The notes under the pieces are model-generated. The model did not search any database. It was not told the DNA's origin and worked only from the letters and a program-made list of their open reading frames with translations. The translations under genes were made by a program, and so were the position numbers. This document shows, in pieces, positions 50,231-58,384 of a stretch of 64,000 nt of DNA. Source of the stretch: Agromyces hippuratus (lineage in GTDB: Bacteria > Actinomycetota > Actinomycetes > Actinomycetales > Microbacteriaceae); NCBI RefSeq assembly GCF_013410355.1, contig NZ_JACCFI010000001.1:2356001-2420000 (forward strand), written 5' to 3'. Every line of letters starts with the position of its first letter. Position 1 is the stretch's first letter.

Positions 50231-50379
50231 CTCGGGCTCGACGCTCGGAACTCCGCCCGGGCGGCATCAGCCGCCTTCGCCGCGTTCGGGCCATCGTCGT
50301 GCGCCGCGACCCCGCCGCCGACCTCGACACCGGCCTGGTCGAGCAGATCATCGCGCCGAGCGCGAACTTCGGCGCTAGT
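50227..50379 (-). pseudogene. Possible 3' remnant of a minus-strand gene, cut off by the IS element
   Basis: Read on the minus strand, about 48 codons (SAEVRARRDDLLDQAGVEVG ... ARAEFRASSPS) end in TAA at 50227-50229 and show strong G/C at third positions, like real genes here. No start codon lies in this frame, neither here nor in the reconstructed pre-insertion sequence. It is therefore not an intact gene. I do not recognise the product. Confidence 0.3.
50374..50379 (+). repeat. Left target-site duplication GCTAGT
   Basis: Six bp immediately left of the IS, identical to 51461-51466. It fits the IS481 target preference NCTAGN. Confidence 0.85.
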
Positions 50380-51460
50380 TGTACCCGGCCAGGACGTTGG
50401 TAGCGGCGAGCCTGGTTGAACGAACGAGAACCTCCGAGTGGGATGTGGCTTGTCTAAGGCCCACGACCCACCGGAGGTTCTCGTGTCCCACGGTAGTGCG
50501 CGGTTGACCGTTCACGGTCGCCGACTGATCATCCAACGCCACCAAGCCGGTTGGCCCCAAGCCCATATCGCCGCCGCGATGGGGGTCTCCCGCAAGTGCG
50601 TGAAGACCTGGATCGACCGCCATACCGCCGAAGGCGATGCCGGACTCGCGACGCGGTCCTCACGGCCTCACACGATGCCCACGAGGACCAGCGACGAGAT
50701 CGAACAGCAGGTCCTCGCTGCACGGGCCAGCGAGCGATGCGGCCCCGACGTCCTCGGCCCGATGGTCGGGGTGCCCGCACGGACGGTGTCTCGGATCCTG
50801 CGCCGCCACAACGTGCCCTACCTGCGTGAGTGCGACCCGATCACCGGCGAGGTGATCCGTTCATCAAAGCAGACCGCCGTACGTTACGAACGCGACCGGC
50901 CGGGCGAGCTGGTGCACATGGATGTGAAGAAGCTCGGCCGGATCCCTGACGGTGGCGGCTGGCGGGCCCACGGCCGAGCCAGTGGGTCGATCCAACGCGA
51001 CCGCAACACCAAGGTCGGCTTCGACTACGTCCACTCCCTCGTCGATGACCATTCCCGGCTGGCCTACAGCGAGGTCCTCACCGACGAGAAGGGGTCGACA
51101 TGCGCTGCGTTCCTCGAGCGTGCGATCGTCTACTTCGCGGCCAGCGGCATCACCCGCATCGAGCGGTTGATCACCGACAACGCGTGGGCCTACAGGTACT
51201 CGCTCCGCGAGGTCTGTGCGACCCACGGAATCCGGCAGAAGTTCATCAAGCCCCACTGCCCCTGGCAGAACGGCAAAGTTGAGCGACTGAACCGGACCCT
51301 GGCGACCGAGTGGGCCTACCGGCAGGCCTTCACAAGCAACGCAGAACGCGCCGCGGCACTTGCGCCGTGGATCGAGCACTACAACACTGAACGACGCCAC
51401 AGCGCGCTCGGAGGCCACCCGCCAATCAGCCGCCTGCTACCAACCTGATGGCCGGGTACA
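50380..51460 (+). mobile_element. IS481-family insertion sequence, intact
   Basis: A 1081-bp element. Terminal inverted repeats of about 25 bp (left 50380-50404, right 51436-51460) both start TGTACCCGGCCA and share GTTGGTAGC further in; 22 of 25 bases match. It is flanked by perfect 6-bp duplications and encodes one full-length transposase, so it may be active and recent. It sits at the 3' end of the semialdehyde dehydrogenase gene and leaves that gene's stop codon intact. Confidence 0.92.
50483..51448 (+). CDS. IS481-family DDE transposase
   Basis: A 321-aa transposase. The N-terminal HTH domain reads RRLIIQRHQAGWPQAHIAAAMGVSRKCVKTWIDRH. The RNase H-like rve catalytic core has D in LVHMDVKKLGRI, D in LITDNAWAY and E in KVERLNRTL, followed by TEWAYRQAF and HYNTERRHSALGGHPPISRL, all typical of IS481. 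The GTG start at 50483 has GGAGG 6-10 nt upstream; longer in-frame starts would begin inside the left end of the element. The stop lies within the right inverted repeat. Full length with no frameshift. Confidence 0.93.
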   Translation: MSHGSARLTVHGRRLIIQRHQAGWPQAHIAAAMGVSRKCVKTWIDRHTAEGDAGLATRSSRPHTMPTRTSDEIEQQVLAARASERCGPDVLGPMVGVPARTVSRILRRHNVPYLRECDPITGEVIRSSKQTAVRYERDRPGELVHMDVKKLGRIPDGGGWRAHGRASGSIQRDRNTKVGFDYVHSLVDDHSRLAYSEVLTDEKGSTCAAFLERAIVYFAASGITRIERLITDNAWAYRYSLREVCATHGIRQKFIKPHCPWQNGKVERLNRTLATEWAYRQAFTSNAERAAALAPWIEHYNTERRHSALGGHPPISRLLPT

Positions 51461-51466
51461 GCTAGT
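51461..51466 (+). repeat. Right target-site duplication GCTAGT
   Basis: Matches 50374-50379. Its CTA (51462-51464) is the stop codon of the minus-strand dehydrogenase gene. Confidence 0.85.
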
Positions 51467-53048
51467 CGTGCTGCGGGAACCCCAGGTTCAGCCCGCCGTG
51501 GCTCGGGTCGAGCCAGCGCGACGTGACCGCCTTCTCCTGCGTGTAGAAGTCGAAGCCGCGCGCGCCGTAGGCCTTTGCGTCGCCGAACAGGGAGTCCTTC
51601 CAGCCGCCGAACGAGTGATAGGCGACGGGCACCGGGATCGGCACGTTGATGCCGATCATGCCGACCGTCACCTCTCGTTGGAACCGCCGGGCGGCCCCGC
51701 CGTCGTTCGTGAAGATCGCCGTGCCGTTGCCGTAGGGCGAGGCGTTGATCACGTCGAGCCCCTCCTGGTAACCGTCGACGCGCACGATGCCGAGCACCGG
51801 GCCGAAGATCTCGTCTCGGTAGACGGACGACTCGAGCGACACCTTGTCGACGAGGGTCGGGCCGAGCCAGAACCCGTCGTCGTCCCCGTCGATCGGCGTC
51901 TCGCGCCCGTCGACCACGACCGTCGCCCCGTCGGTCTTCGCCACGTCGAGGTAGCCGACGACCTTGTCGCGGTGCTCGCGGGTGATGAGCGGCCCCATGT
52001 CGCAGCCGCGGGTGCCGTCGCCGGTGGTGAGCCGCGACATCCGCTCGCTGATCTTCTCGACCAGCTCGTCGGCGACGGAGTCGACCGCGAGCACGACCGA
52101 GACGGCCATGCAGCGCTCCCCCGCCGAGCCGAAGCCGGCGTTGACGGCGGCGTCGGCGGCGAGGTCGAGGTCGGCGTCGGGCAGCACGAGCATGTGGTTC
52201 TTGGCACCGCCGAGCGCCTGCACCCGCTTGCCGTTCGCCGTCGCGGTCGCGTAGATGTACTTCGCGATCGGCGTCGAGCCGACGAACGAGATCGAGCGCA
52301 CGACGGGGTGCTCGAGCAGCGCGTCGACCGCCACCTTGTCGCCGTGCACGACGTTCAGCACGCCGTCGGGCAGGCCCGCCTCCTGCATGAGCCGGGCGAG
52401 CCAGATCGCGGCCGACGGGTCCTTCTCGGAGGGCTTCAGCACGACCGTGTTGCCCGTCGCGATCGCGAGCGGGAAGAACCACAGCGGCACCATCGCCGGG
52501 AAGTTGAACGGGCTGATGATGCCCACGACCCCCACGGGCTGCCGCATGGAGTACACGTCGATGCCCGTCGAGACGTTCTCGGAGTACTCGCCCTTCGTAT
52601 AGCCGGGCATCGCGCAGGCGAGCTCGACGACCTCGAGTCCGCGGGCGATCTCGCCGGCGGCGTCGGAGAGCACCTTGCCGTGCTCGCTCGTGAGGATCGC
52701 GGCGAGTTCGCCGCTGCGGGCGTTGAGCAGCTCGCGGAAGGCGAACATCACCTGCTGGCGCTTGGCGATCGAGGTGTCGCGCCACTTGGGGAACGCGCGG
52801 GCTGCGGCCTGCACCGCGGCGTCGACGTCGTCGGTCGAGGCGAAGCGAACGCGCTTCTGCTCGACGCCGCGGGCCGGGTTGTAGACGGGCCCGCTGCGGG
52901 CCCCGTCACCGGCGACGGATGCCCCGTCGATCCAGTGCTCGATCGACGCGAGTCCGCCGTCGAGCGGCTGGGTCTCGGCGAGCGACGCGTCCTGCGCGTC
53001 GCCCCGGTCCGTCCGGTCGTTCCGGTCTGCCTGGTCTGTCTGGCTCAT
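51462..53048 (-). CDS. mmsA: CoA-acylating methylmalonate/malonate-semialdehyde dehydrogenase
   Basis: A 528-aa cytoplasmic NAD-dependent dehydrogenase that turns (methyl)malonate semialdehyde and CoA into propionyl- or acetyl-CoA. Features of the MmsA/IolA group are GVVGIISPFNFPAMVPLWFFPLAIATGNTVVLKPSE, SISFVGSTPIAKYIY, GGAKNHMLVLPDA, the catalytic Cys in GSAGERCMAVSVVL and GGWKDSLFGD. The first 20 residues are low complexity (Asp/Gln/Arg: TDQADRNDRTDRGDAQ), beyond the usual start; the later ATG or GTG options lack a ribosome site, whereas GGAGAGGG precedes this ATG. It is the last gene of the catabolic operon and would consume malonate semialdehyde formed from beta-alanine. An IS element touches its stop codon. 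Confidence 0.93.
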   Translation of the reverse strand: MSQTDQADRNDRTDRGDAQDASLAETQPLDGGLASIEHWIDGASVAGDGARSGPVYNPARGVEQKRVRFASTDDVDAAVQAAARAFPKWRDTSIAKRQQVMFAFRELLNARSGELAAILTSEHGKVLSDAAGEIARGLEVVELACAMPGYTKGEYSENVSTGIDVYSMRQPVGVVGIISPFNFPAMVPLWFFPLAIATGNTVVLKPSEKDPSAAIWLARLMQEAGLPDGVLNVVHGDKVAVDALLEHPVVRSISFVGSTPIAKYIYATATANGKRVQALGGAKNHMLVLPDADLDLAADAAVNAGFGSAGERCMAVSVVLAVDSVADELVEKISERMSRLTTGDGTRGCDMGPLITREHRDKVVGYLDVAKTDGATVVVDGRETPIDGDDDGFWLGPTLVDKVSLESSVYRDEIFGPVLGIVRVDGYQEGLDVINASPYGNGTAIFTNDGGAARRFQREVTVGMIGINVPIPVPVAYHSFGGWKDSLFGDAKAYGARGFDFYTQEKAVTSRWLDPSHGGLNLGFPQHD

Positions 53049-53051
53049 GGT

Positions 53052-54380
53052 TCAGCCCTCTCCTTCGAGTGCGGTGCGGAGTACGTCGTCGTAGATCACC
53101 ATCGCGTCGGCGACCTCGTCGGCCGTGACGACGCACGGCGGCACGACGTGGATGCGGTTGTCCTGCACGAACGGCAGGAGCCCGCGCTCGACGAGCGCGG
53201 ACTTGAGGCGGCCCGTCGCCGCCGCCGGCAGCGGCTCGCGGGTCGCCGGATCGGCGACCAGTTCGATCGCCCAGAACACGCCCTCGCCGCGCACCTCGCC
53301 GATCGCGGCGTGACGCTCGGCGAGCTCGGCGAGCGCCGGGCCAATGACCGTGGCCCCGATCTCGCGGGCGTTGTCGACGATGCCCTCCGACGCCATCGCG
53401 TCGAGCGCGGCGACGATCGAGGCCATCGCGAGCGGATGTCCCGAATAGGTGAGACCGCCGGGGAACACCCGATCATCGAAGGTCGCGGCGATCGGATCGG
53501 AGATGATCACGCCGCCGACCGGCACGTAGCCCGAGTTCACGCCCTTCGCGAAGGTGATGAGGTCGGGCCGCACGTCGTAGCCGTCGAAGGCGAACCATCG
53601 GCCGGTGCGGCCGAACCCCGCCATGACCTCGTCGAGGATGAGCAGGATGCCGTGCCGATCGCAGAGCTCGCGCACGCCGGCGAGATAGCCGGGCGGCGGC
53701 ACGAGGATGCCGGCGGTGCCGGGGATCGTCTCGAGCAGGACCGCGGCGATCGACGAGGGACCCTCGGCCTCGATCACGCGCCGGAGGTGCTGCAGCGCCC
53801 GCTCCGACTCCTGCTCGGGCGTCGTCGCCCAGAACTCGGAACGGTAGAGGTAGGGGCCGAAGAAGTGCACGTGCCCCCGCGCGAACTCATTGGGGATGCG
53901 GCGCCAGTCGCCCGTCGAGACGATCGCCGCGCCGGTGTTGCCGTGGTACGAGCGGTAGGTCGAGAGCACCTTGTCGCGCCCCGTGTGCAGCCGCGCCATG
54001 CGGATGGCGTTCTCGTTGGCGTCGGCGCCGCCGTTGGTGAAGAAGACCTTGCGGAACCCGGATGGCGCGCGCTCGACGACGCGCTTGGCGGCCTCGCCGC
54101 GCGCGAGGTTCACGGTCGACGGCGCGACCGTGGTGAGGAGTTCGGCCTGCTCCCGGATCGCCTGCACGACCGACGGATGCTGATGGCCGATGTTGACGTT
54201 CACGAGTTGGCTCGAGAAGTCGAGGTACTCGCGGCCCGAGTGATCCCACACGCGGCTGCCGCGACCGCTCGCGATCACGAGGTTGGACGGATTCGCCTGC
54301 GCGGACCAGGAGTGGAAGACGTGGTCTCGGTCGAGTTCACGGGCCAGCTCGTCGAGGCCCTCGGTGAGGTTGTCGGTCAT
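53052..54380 (-). CDS. Class III omega-amino acid aminotransferase (beta-alanine-type)
   Basis: A 442-aa PLP enzyme of fold type I, class III. It has FTNGGADANENAIRMAR, YRSYHGNTGAAIVSTGDWRR, LILDEVMAGFGRTGRWFA (ring Asp), and the PLP lysine in LITFAKGVNSGYVPVGGVI, then the TYSGHPLAMASIVAALD motif. In this setting it would transaminate beta-alanine (from uracil) or 3-aminoisobutyrate (from thymine) to the semialdehyde used by the dehydrogenase 3 nt downstream. AGGAAAGG precedes the ATG. Substrate is inferred from the operon; GABA or taurine could be alternatives. Confidence 0.88.
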   Translation of the reverse strand: MTDNLTEGLDELARELDRDHVFHSWSAQANPSNLVIASGRGSRVWDHSGREYLDFSSQLVNVNIGHQHPSVVQAIREQAELLTTVAPSTVNLARGEAAKRVVERAPSGFRKVFFTNGGADANENAIRMARLHTGRDKVLSTYRSYHGNTGAAIVSTGDWRRIPNEFARGHVHFFGPYLYRSEFWATTPEQESERALQHLRRVIEAEGPSSIAAVLLETIPGTAGILVPPPGYLAGVRELCDRHGILLILDEVMAGFGRTGRWFAFDGYDVRPDLITFAKGVNSGYVPVGGVIISDPIAATFDDRVFPGGLTYSGHPLAMASIVAALDAMASEGIVDNAREIGATVIGPALAELAERHAAIGEVRGEGVFWAIELVADPATREPLPAAATGRLKSALVERGLLPFVQDNRIHVVPPCVVTADEVADAMVIYDDVLRTALEGEG

Positions 54381-54486
54381 GGCACGGTGCCCTTTCCTGT
54401 CCGTTCCGTCGCGGTGGGAGTGATGGTTGGTGGTGGAGTGATCCCGCGCGGCCGGCCGGTTGCACCGGCCGCGCGGCATCCGCTCG

Positions 54487-55641
54487 CTAGTTGCCGCCCT
54501 CCTCGAGGGTGACGTCGATGGGTTCGAAGCCCTCGCCGGTGAGGTCGAGTCCTTCGCCCTCGAGCTCGTCGAGCGCCTGCTGGATCCAGTCGTTCGTGTA
54601 CGCGGTCGACGGCGGCTCCTCGGTGATGAGGTGCGCCCCCGACTCGTTCACGGCCGCGAGGGCGCCGGCGACGGTCTTGTTCCACGCGTCCTCGTCGATG
54701 ATGCCGATGCCGTCGGGCGACGGCCAGATGAGCTTGTTCGTCTCGTTCACCATCCAGAGCTCGTGGCTCGGGCCCCAACCGGAGCCTGCGGCGATCGTGA
54801 TGTCCGACGCCTCCTGCGGGTTCTCGGCGGCGTAGACCCAGCCCTTGATGACGGCCTTCAGAAACTTGACCGTCGTGTCCTGGTAGTCGGTGTCGTCGGC
54901 GAGCCGTGCGGTGTCGGCCCAGATGGCGTCCTGGAGCATGGCGCCCTCGGTCTCTTCGTAGCTGATGACGTTGAAGTCCTCGGACTGGTAGAGCTCGCCC
55001 GTGTCGGGGTTCACCGTCTCGAGCAGCTGCGCGTACTCGTTGTAGGTCATCGCCTGGGCCGCGTCGATGTCGCCCTGCAGGAAGGCGTTCATGTTGAAGT
55101 CCTGCGTGATGATCTGCACGGTCGTGGCGTCGAGTCCCTCGGCGGCCATGGCCGCGAAGATCTCCCACTCGTTGCCGAAGCCCCACGAACCGATCTTCTT
55201 GCCCTCGAAGTCGGCGACGGAGTCGATGCCCGAGTCGGCCATCGAGACCTGCAGCGTTCCCGACCTCTGGAAGATCTGGGCGATGTCGGTGAGCTCGGCG
55301 CCCTGCTCGATCGAGCCGAGCACCTTCGGCACCCAGGCGATCGCGTAGTCGACGTCGCCGTTCGCGAGGGCGTCCTGCGGCACGATGTCGCCGCCCGAGG
55401 GGATGATCTCGACGTCCAGCCCCTCCTCTTCGAAGAAGCCCTGGTCGACGGCGGCGAAGTAGCCGGCGAACTGGCCCTGCGGCAGCCACTGGAGCTGGAG
55501 CTTCACGGGGGTGAGGTCGCCGTCGCCGCCCCCGTCGGTCTCCCCGGTCCCGCCGCCGGATCCAGAACATGCGGTGAGTGCGAGCGCCGCCGCGAGGGCG
55601 ACCCCGCCGATCGTCGCGAGGCGACGTCTGCTGTGGTTCAT
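54487..55641 (-). CDS. ABC transporter substrate-binding lipoprotein (NMT1/SsuA-like)
   Basis: A 384-aa lipoprotein. The signal peptide ends in the lipobox LTAC (C25), followed by a Gly/Ser/Asp linker. The binding domain has VKLQLQWLPQGQFAGYFAAVDQGFFEEEGLDVEI, the hallmark start of NMT1/THI5-like proteins that bind pyrimidine precursors, aliphatic sulfonates or similar small molecules. GKKIGSWGFGNEWEI and ITQDFNMNAFLQGDIDAAQAM follow. Encoded with two permeases and one ATPase it would deliver the cluster's substrate, probably a pyrimidine or hydantoin-like ring. AAAGGA lies before the ATG. Confidence 0.88.
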   Translation of the reverse strand: MNHSRRRLATIGGVALAAALALTACSGSGGGTGETDGGGDGDLTPVKLQLQWLPQGQFAGYFAAVDQGFFEEEGLDVEIIPSGGDIVPQDALANGDVDYAIAWVPKVLGSIEQGAELTDIAQIFQRSGTLQVSMADSGIDSVADFEGKKIGSWGFGNEWEIFAAMAAEGLDATTVQIITQDFNMNAFLQGDIDAAQAMTYNEYAQLLETVNPDTGELYQSEDFNVISYEETEGAMLQDAIWADTARLADDTDYQDTTVKFLKAVIKGWVYAAENPQEASDITIAAGSGWGPSHELWMVNETNKLIWPSPDGIGIIDEDAWNKTVAGALAAVNESGAHLITEEPPSTAYTNDWIQQALDELEGEGLDLTGEGFEPIDVTLEEGGN

Positions 55642-55713
55642 GTCAGTCCTTTCATGGTTCTCGGTGCGTGCGGTGGTGCTGGTTCCGCCGGGCACGGGCC
55701 GCGGTGGTCGGGG

Positions 55714-56550
55714 TCAGGGGCGTCGTCGCGCCTGGGGCGTGTGGCGCTGCAGCAGCCGTTCGAGCGCGAGCGTCGCGAGATAGAAGAGGAGCCCGAGGGC
55801 GATGGACGCCAGCACGTACGCCCAGGCGCGCGCGTAGGCGCTGGATGCGGCCGACGTGGAGATGAGTCCGCCGAGGCCGCCGCGCGGGCCGCCGAAGTAC
55901 TCGGCGACGAGGGCGGAGATCACGGCGAGCGACGAGGCGATGCGGATGCCGGTGAGGATGAAGGGCCGTGCGGTCGGCAGGGTGAGCGTGCGCAGCACCT
56001 GGCCGGAACTCGCGGCGTAGGCCTTCATCAGGTCGCGGTGCACCGGCGTCGTCTGACGGAACCCGCGCAGCGTGTTGATGAAGACCGGCACGAACGACGC
56101 GATCGCGGCGATGGCCTGGCGGCCGAACTGGCTGTCGGCGCCGAACATCGAGTTGAGTACGGGGGCGAGGGCGACGATCGGGATGACCGCGAGCGAGGCC
56201 ACGACCGGAGCGCTCATCTGGTCGATCGGCCGCCACCGCGCCGCGACGGCGGCCAGCAGGATGCCGAGGATCGAGCCGACAACGAGGCCGACGAGCGCGT
56301 TGGTGCCGGTGATGAGCATCGCCTGCGCGATCGAGGGCCAGTACGCGATGAACTCCTCGATGATCGAGGCCGGACTCGGCAGCAGGTAGTCGGAGACGCC
56401 CACCACGCTGACGAGGAACTGCCACGCGCCGAGCACGATGAGCCCCACCGCGACGGGTGCGACGATGCGCAGCGTCGTCTCGGTGCGCGGACTCATGCGC
56501 GCGGGGCGGGCCCGTCGCCTCGTACCCGTCGGTGCGGCGGTCGCGCTCAT
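55714..56550 (-). CDS. ABC transporter permease (SsuC/ThiX-like), second subunit
   Basis: A 278-aa inner-membrane protein with six helices. The BPD_transp_1 EAA loop is visible in LMKAYAASSGQVLRTLTLPTARPFILTGIRIASSLAVISALVAEYFGG. The N-terminus is Arg-rich and cytoplasmic. The ATG shares one base with the ATPase stop (TGATG). Together with the other permease it forms a heterodimeric channel for the NMT1-type binding protein. Confidence 0.88.
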   Translation of the reverse strand: MSATAAPTGTRRRARPARMSPRTETTLRIVAPVAVGLIVLGAWQFLVSVVGVSDYLLPSPASIIEEFIAYWPSIAQAMLITGTNALVGLVVGSILGILLAAVAARWRPIDQMSAPVVASLAVIPIVALAPVLNSMFGADSQFGRQAIAAIASFVPVFINTLRGFRQTTPVHRDLMKAYAASSGQVLRTLTLPTARPFILTGIRIASSLAVISALVAEYFGGPRGGLGGLISTSAASSAYARAWAYVLASIALGLLFYLATLALERLLQRHTPQARRRP

Positions 56551-57428
56551 CAGCGCGTCTCCACTCCGCGCGGGCCGGTGCCCACCGGTGCGCCGCCGTG
56601 CAGCGCCTCGCGCACCGCGGTGACCATGTCGAAGAACGCGCGCTCCTCGCGGAGCTCATCGGTTCGAGCGGCGCGCTTCGCGTCGGCGCCGAGGCGCATC
56701 GGCACGATCTCGCGGATGCGGCCGGGGCGGGGCGACATCACGACGACGCGGTCGGAGAGGAACACCGCCTCGGGGATCGAGTGGGTCACGAACACGACGG
56801 CCGCGCCCGTCTCGGCCGAGATGCGCACGAGGTCGGACTGCATCTTCTCGCGCGTCATCTCGTCGAGGGCGCCGAACGGCTCGTCCATGAGCAGCAGTCG
56901 CGGCTGCTCGGCGAGCGATCGGGCGATCGCGACGCGCTGCTGCATGCCGCCCGAGAGCTGGTCGGGGTAGCGGTCGGCGAAGTCGGCGAGCCCGACCATG
57001 TCGAGCAGTTCGGCCACGCGGGCATTGCGAGCAGCGGATGCCGCGCCGTGCAACTCGAGCGGCAGGGCGACGTTGCCCGCGACCGTGCGCCACGGCAGGA
57101 GCCCGGCCGACTGGAACGCGATGCCGTACTCCTGGTCGAGGCGCGCCTGTCGCGCGCTCTTGCCGAACACCGCGAGCGTGCCGCTCGAGGGGTCGTCGAG
57201 GTCGGCGATGAGGCGCATGAGCGTCGACTTGCCGCAGCCGCTCGGGCCGATGAGCGAGACGAACTCGCCGGCGGCGACCGTGAGGTCGATCGAATCGAGC
57301 GCCTGCACCTGGCCGGTGCGGGTCTCGAAGACCTTGTCGACGGCGCGCACCTCGACGGCCGCTACGGCCGCGGGCTGCGTCGGCATTGCTGCCGGTTGAG
57401 CCGGTCGAAACCCCTGGGGCTCGCTCAT
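56550..57428 (-). CDS. ABC transporter ATP-binding protein (SsuB/ThiZ-like)
   Basis: A 292-aa ATPase. Walker A is GPSGCGKST, the Q-loop lies in GIAFQSAGLLPW, the signature is LSGGMQQRVAIARSLAE, Walker B is LLLMDEPFGALDE and the switch His is in FVTHSIPEAVFLSDR. The N-terminal 30 residues are Pro/Gln/Ala-rich, and their codons contain a short copy of the genome's intergenic repeat (57394-57412). Its ATG overlaps the preceding permease gene's stop (ATGA); its stop overlaps the next permease ATG. Confidence 0.92.
   Translation of the reverse strand: MSEPQGFRPAQPAAMPTQPAAVAAVEVRAVDKVFETRTGQVQALDSIDLTVAAGEFVSLIGPSGCGKSTLMRLIADLDDPSSGTLAVFGKSARQARLDQEYGIAFQSAGLLPWRTVAGNVALPLELHGAASAARNARVAELLDMVGLADFADRYPDQLSGGMQQRVAIARSLAEQPRLLLMDEPFGALDEMTREKMQSDLVRISAETGAAVVFVTHSIPEAVFLSDRVVVMSPRPGRIREIVPMRLGADAKRAARTDELREERAFFDMVTAVREALHGGAPVGTGPRGVETR
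57394..57412. repeat. Short intergenic-type repeat inside coding sequence
   Basis: GGTTGAGCCGGTCGAAACC, matching the form at 21535-21553 and the reverse of the tandem units at 21566-21629. Here it encodes part of FRPAQPAA at the ATPase N-terminus. Confidence 0.6.
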
Positions 57429-58384
57429 GCGGCCTCCTCCGTTCGTCGGTAGTTCTTGAGGATCACGCCGAGCAGGGCGATCGAGCCGGCGGCCACGAGG
57501 CCCAGCACGATCGCGCCGAAGATCGGCGCCCACGCCTTGGCCGGATCGCCGGACGCCTGCCCGGCGAACTGGATGAGGATGCGACCGATGCCGCCCTGCA
57601 GGCCCGTCGAGACCTCGGCGACGACCGCGCCGATCACGGCGTTGGCCGCGCCGAGGCGGAGTGCCGGCAGCAGGTAGGGCACGGATGCCGGGAACCGCAG
57701 CTTCACGAGCGTCGTCCAGTAGCCCGCCGCATAGGTCTGCATGAGCTCCTCGTGGATGCGGTCGGGCGACTGCAGCCCCTTCAGCGCGCCGATCGCGATC
57801 GGGAAGAACGCGAGGTAGCTCGCGATGAGGGCGACCGACATCCAGTCCTGCCACTCGAACGAGCCGATCTCGACGCGCGAACCCCAGCTCTTCACGACCG
57901 GCGCGAACGCGATGAGCGGCACGGTCTGGCTGATCACGATCCACGGCAGCAGGCCCCACTCGGCGAGGCGCCAGCGCTGCATCACGAGGGCGAGGCCGAT
58001 GCCCACGACGACGCCCACGAGCCATCCGGCCGCGGCGATGCCGAGCGTCGTGAGCGCGGCGAGTGCGACCACGCTCCAGAGCGGCAGCGCGCCGTCGGCC
58101 CGGGTGACGGGTTCGGCGAGGCGGGCGCCCATGTCCCAGATGTGGGGCATGGCGAGGTCGGTCGTGCGCGGCAGCACCCGGAGCTCGCCGAGCACGACGC
58201 CGTCGGCGGGCCCCAGCAGCTTGTAGCCCTCCCAGATGAGCGCGATGACGAGGATGCCGGCGAGCCCCCAGGCCCAGCGGCCGAGCTCGCGGCCCGCCCG
58301 CCCGGGGCGACGCGGCGCACGCGGGCCCGGCGCCGGCGCCGCGGCATCCGTCGCCCTCGTCTCGCGCACGCCGGTCTCGATCAT
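57425..58384 (-). CDS. ABC transporter permease (SsuC/ThiX-like), first subunit
   Basis: A 319-aa inner-membrane protein. After a Pro/Arg-rich cytoplasmic start come six or seven helices. There is a periplasmic loop with GELRVLPRTTDLAMPHIWDMGARL. The BPD_transp_1 EAA loop is ELMQTYAAGYWTTLVKLRFPASVPYLLPALRLGAANAVIGAVVAEVSTG. It overlaps both neighbours by four bases (ATGA), the LLM oxidoreductase stop and the ATPase start, so the importer and the oxidoreductase are translated as one coupled unit. Confidence 0.88.
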   Translation of the reverse strand: MIETGVRETRATDAAAPAPGPRAPRRPGRAGRELGRWAWGLAGILVIALIWEGYKLLGPADGVVLGELRVLPRTTDLAMPHIWDMGARLAEPVTRADGALPLWSVVALAALTTLGIAAAGWLVGVVVGIGLALVMQRWRLAEWGLLPWIVISQTVPLIAFAPVVKSWGSRVEIGSFEWQDWMSVALIASYLAFFPIAIGALKGLQSPDRIHEELMQTYAAGYWTTLVKLRFPASVPYLLPALRLGAANAVIGAVVAEVSTGLQGGIGRILIQFAGQASGDPAKAWAPIFGAIVLGLVAAGSIALLGVILKNYRRTEEAA

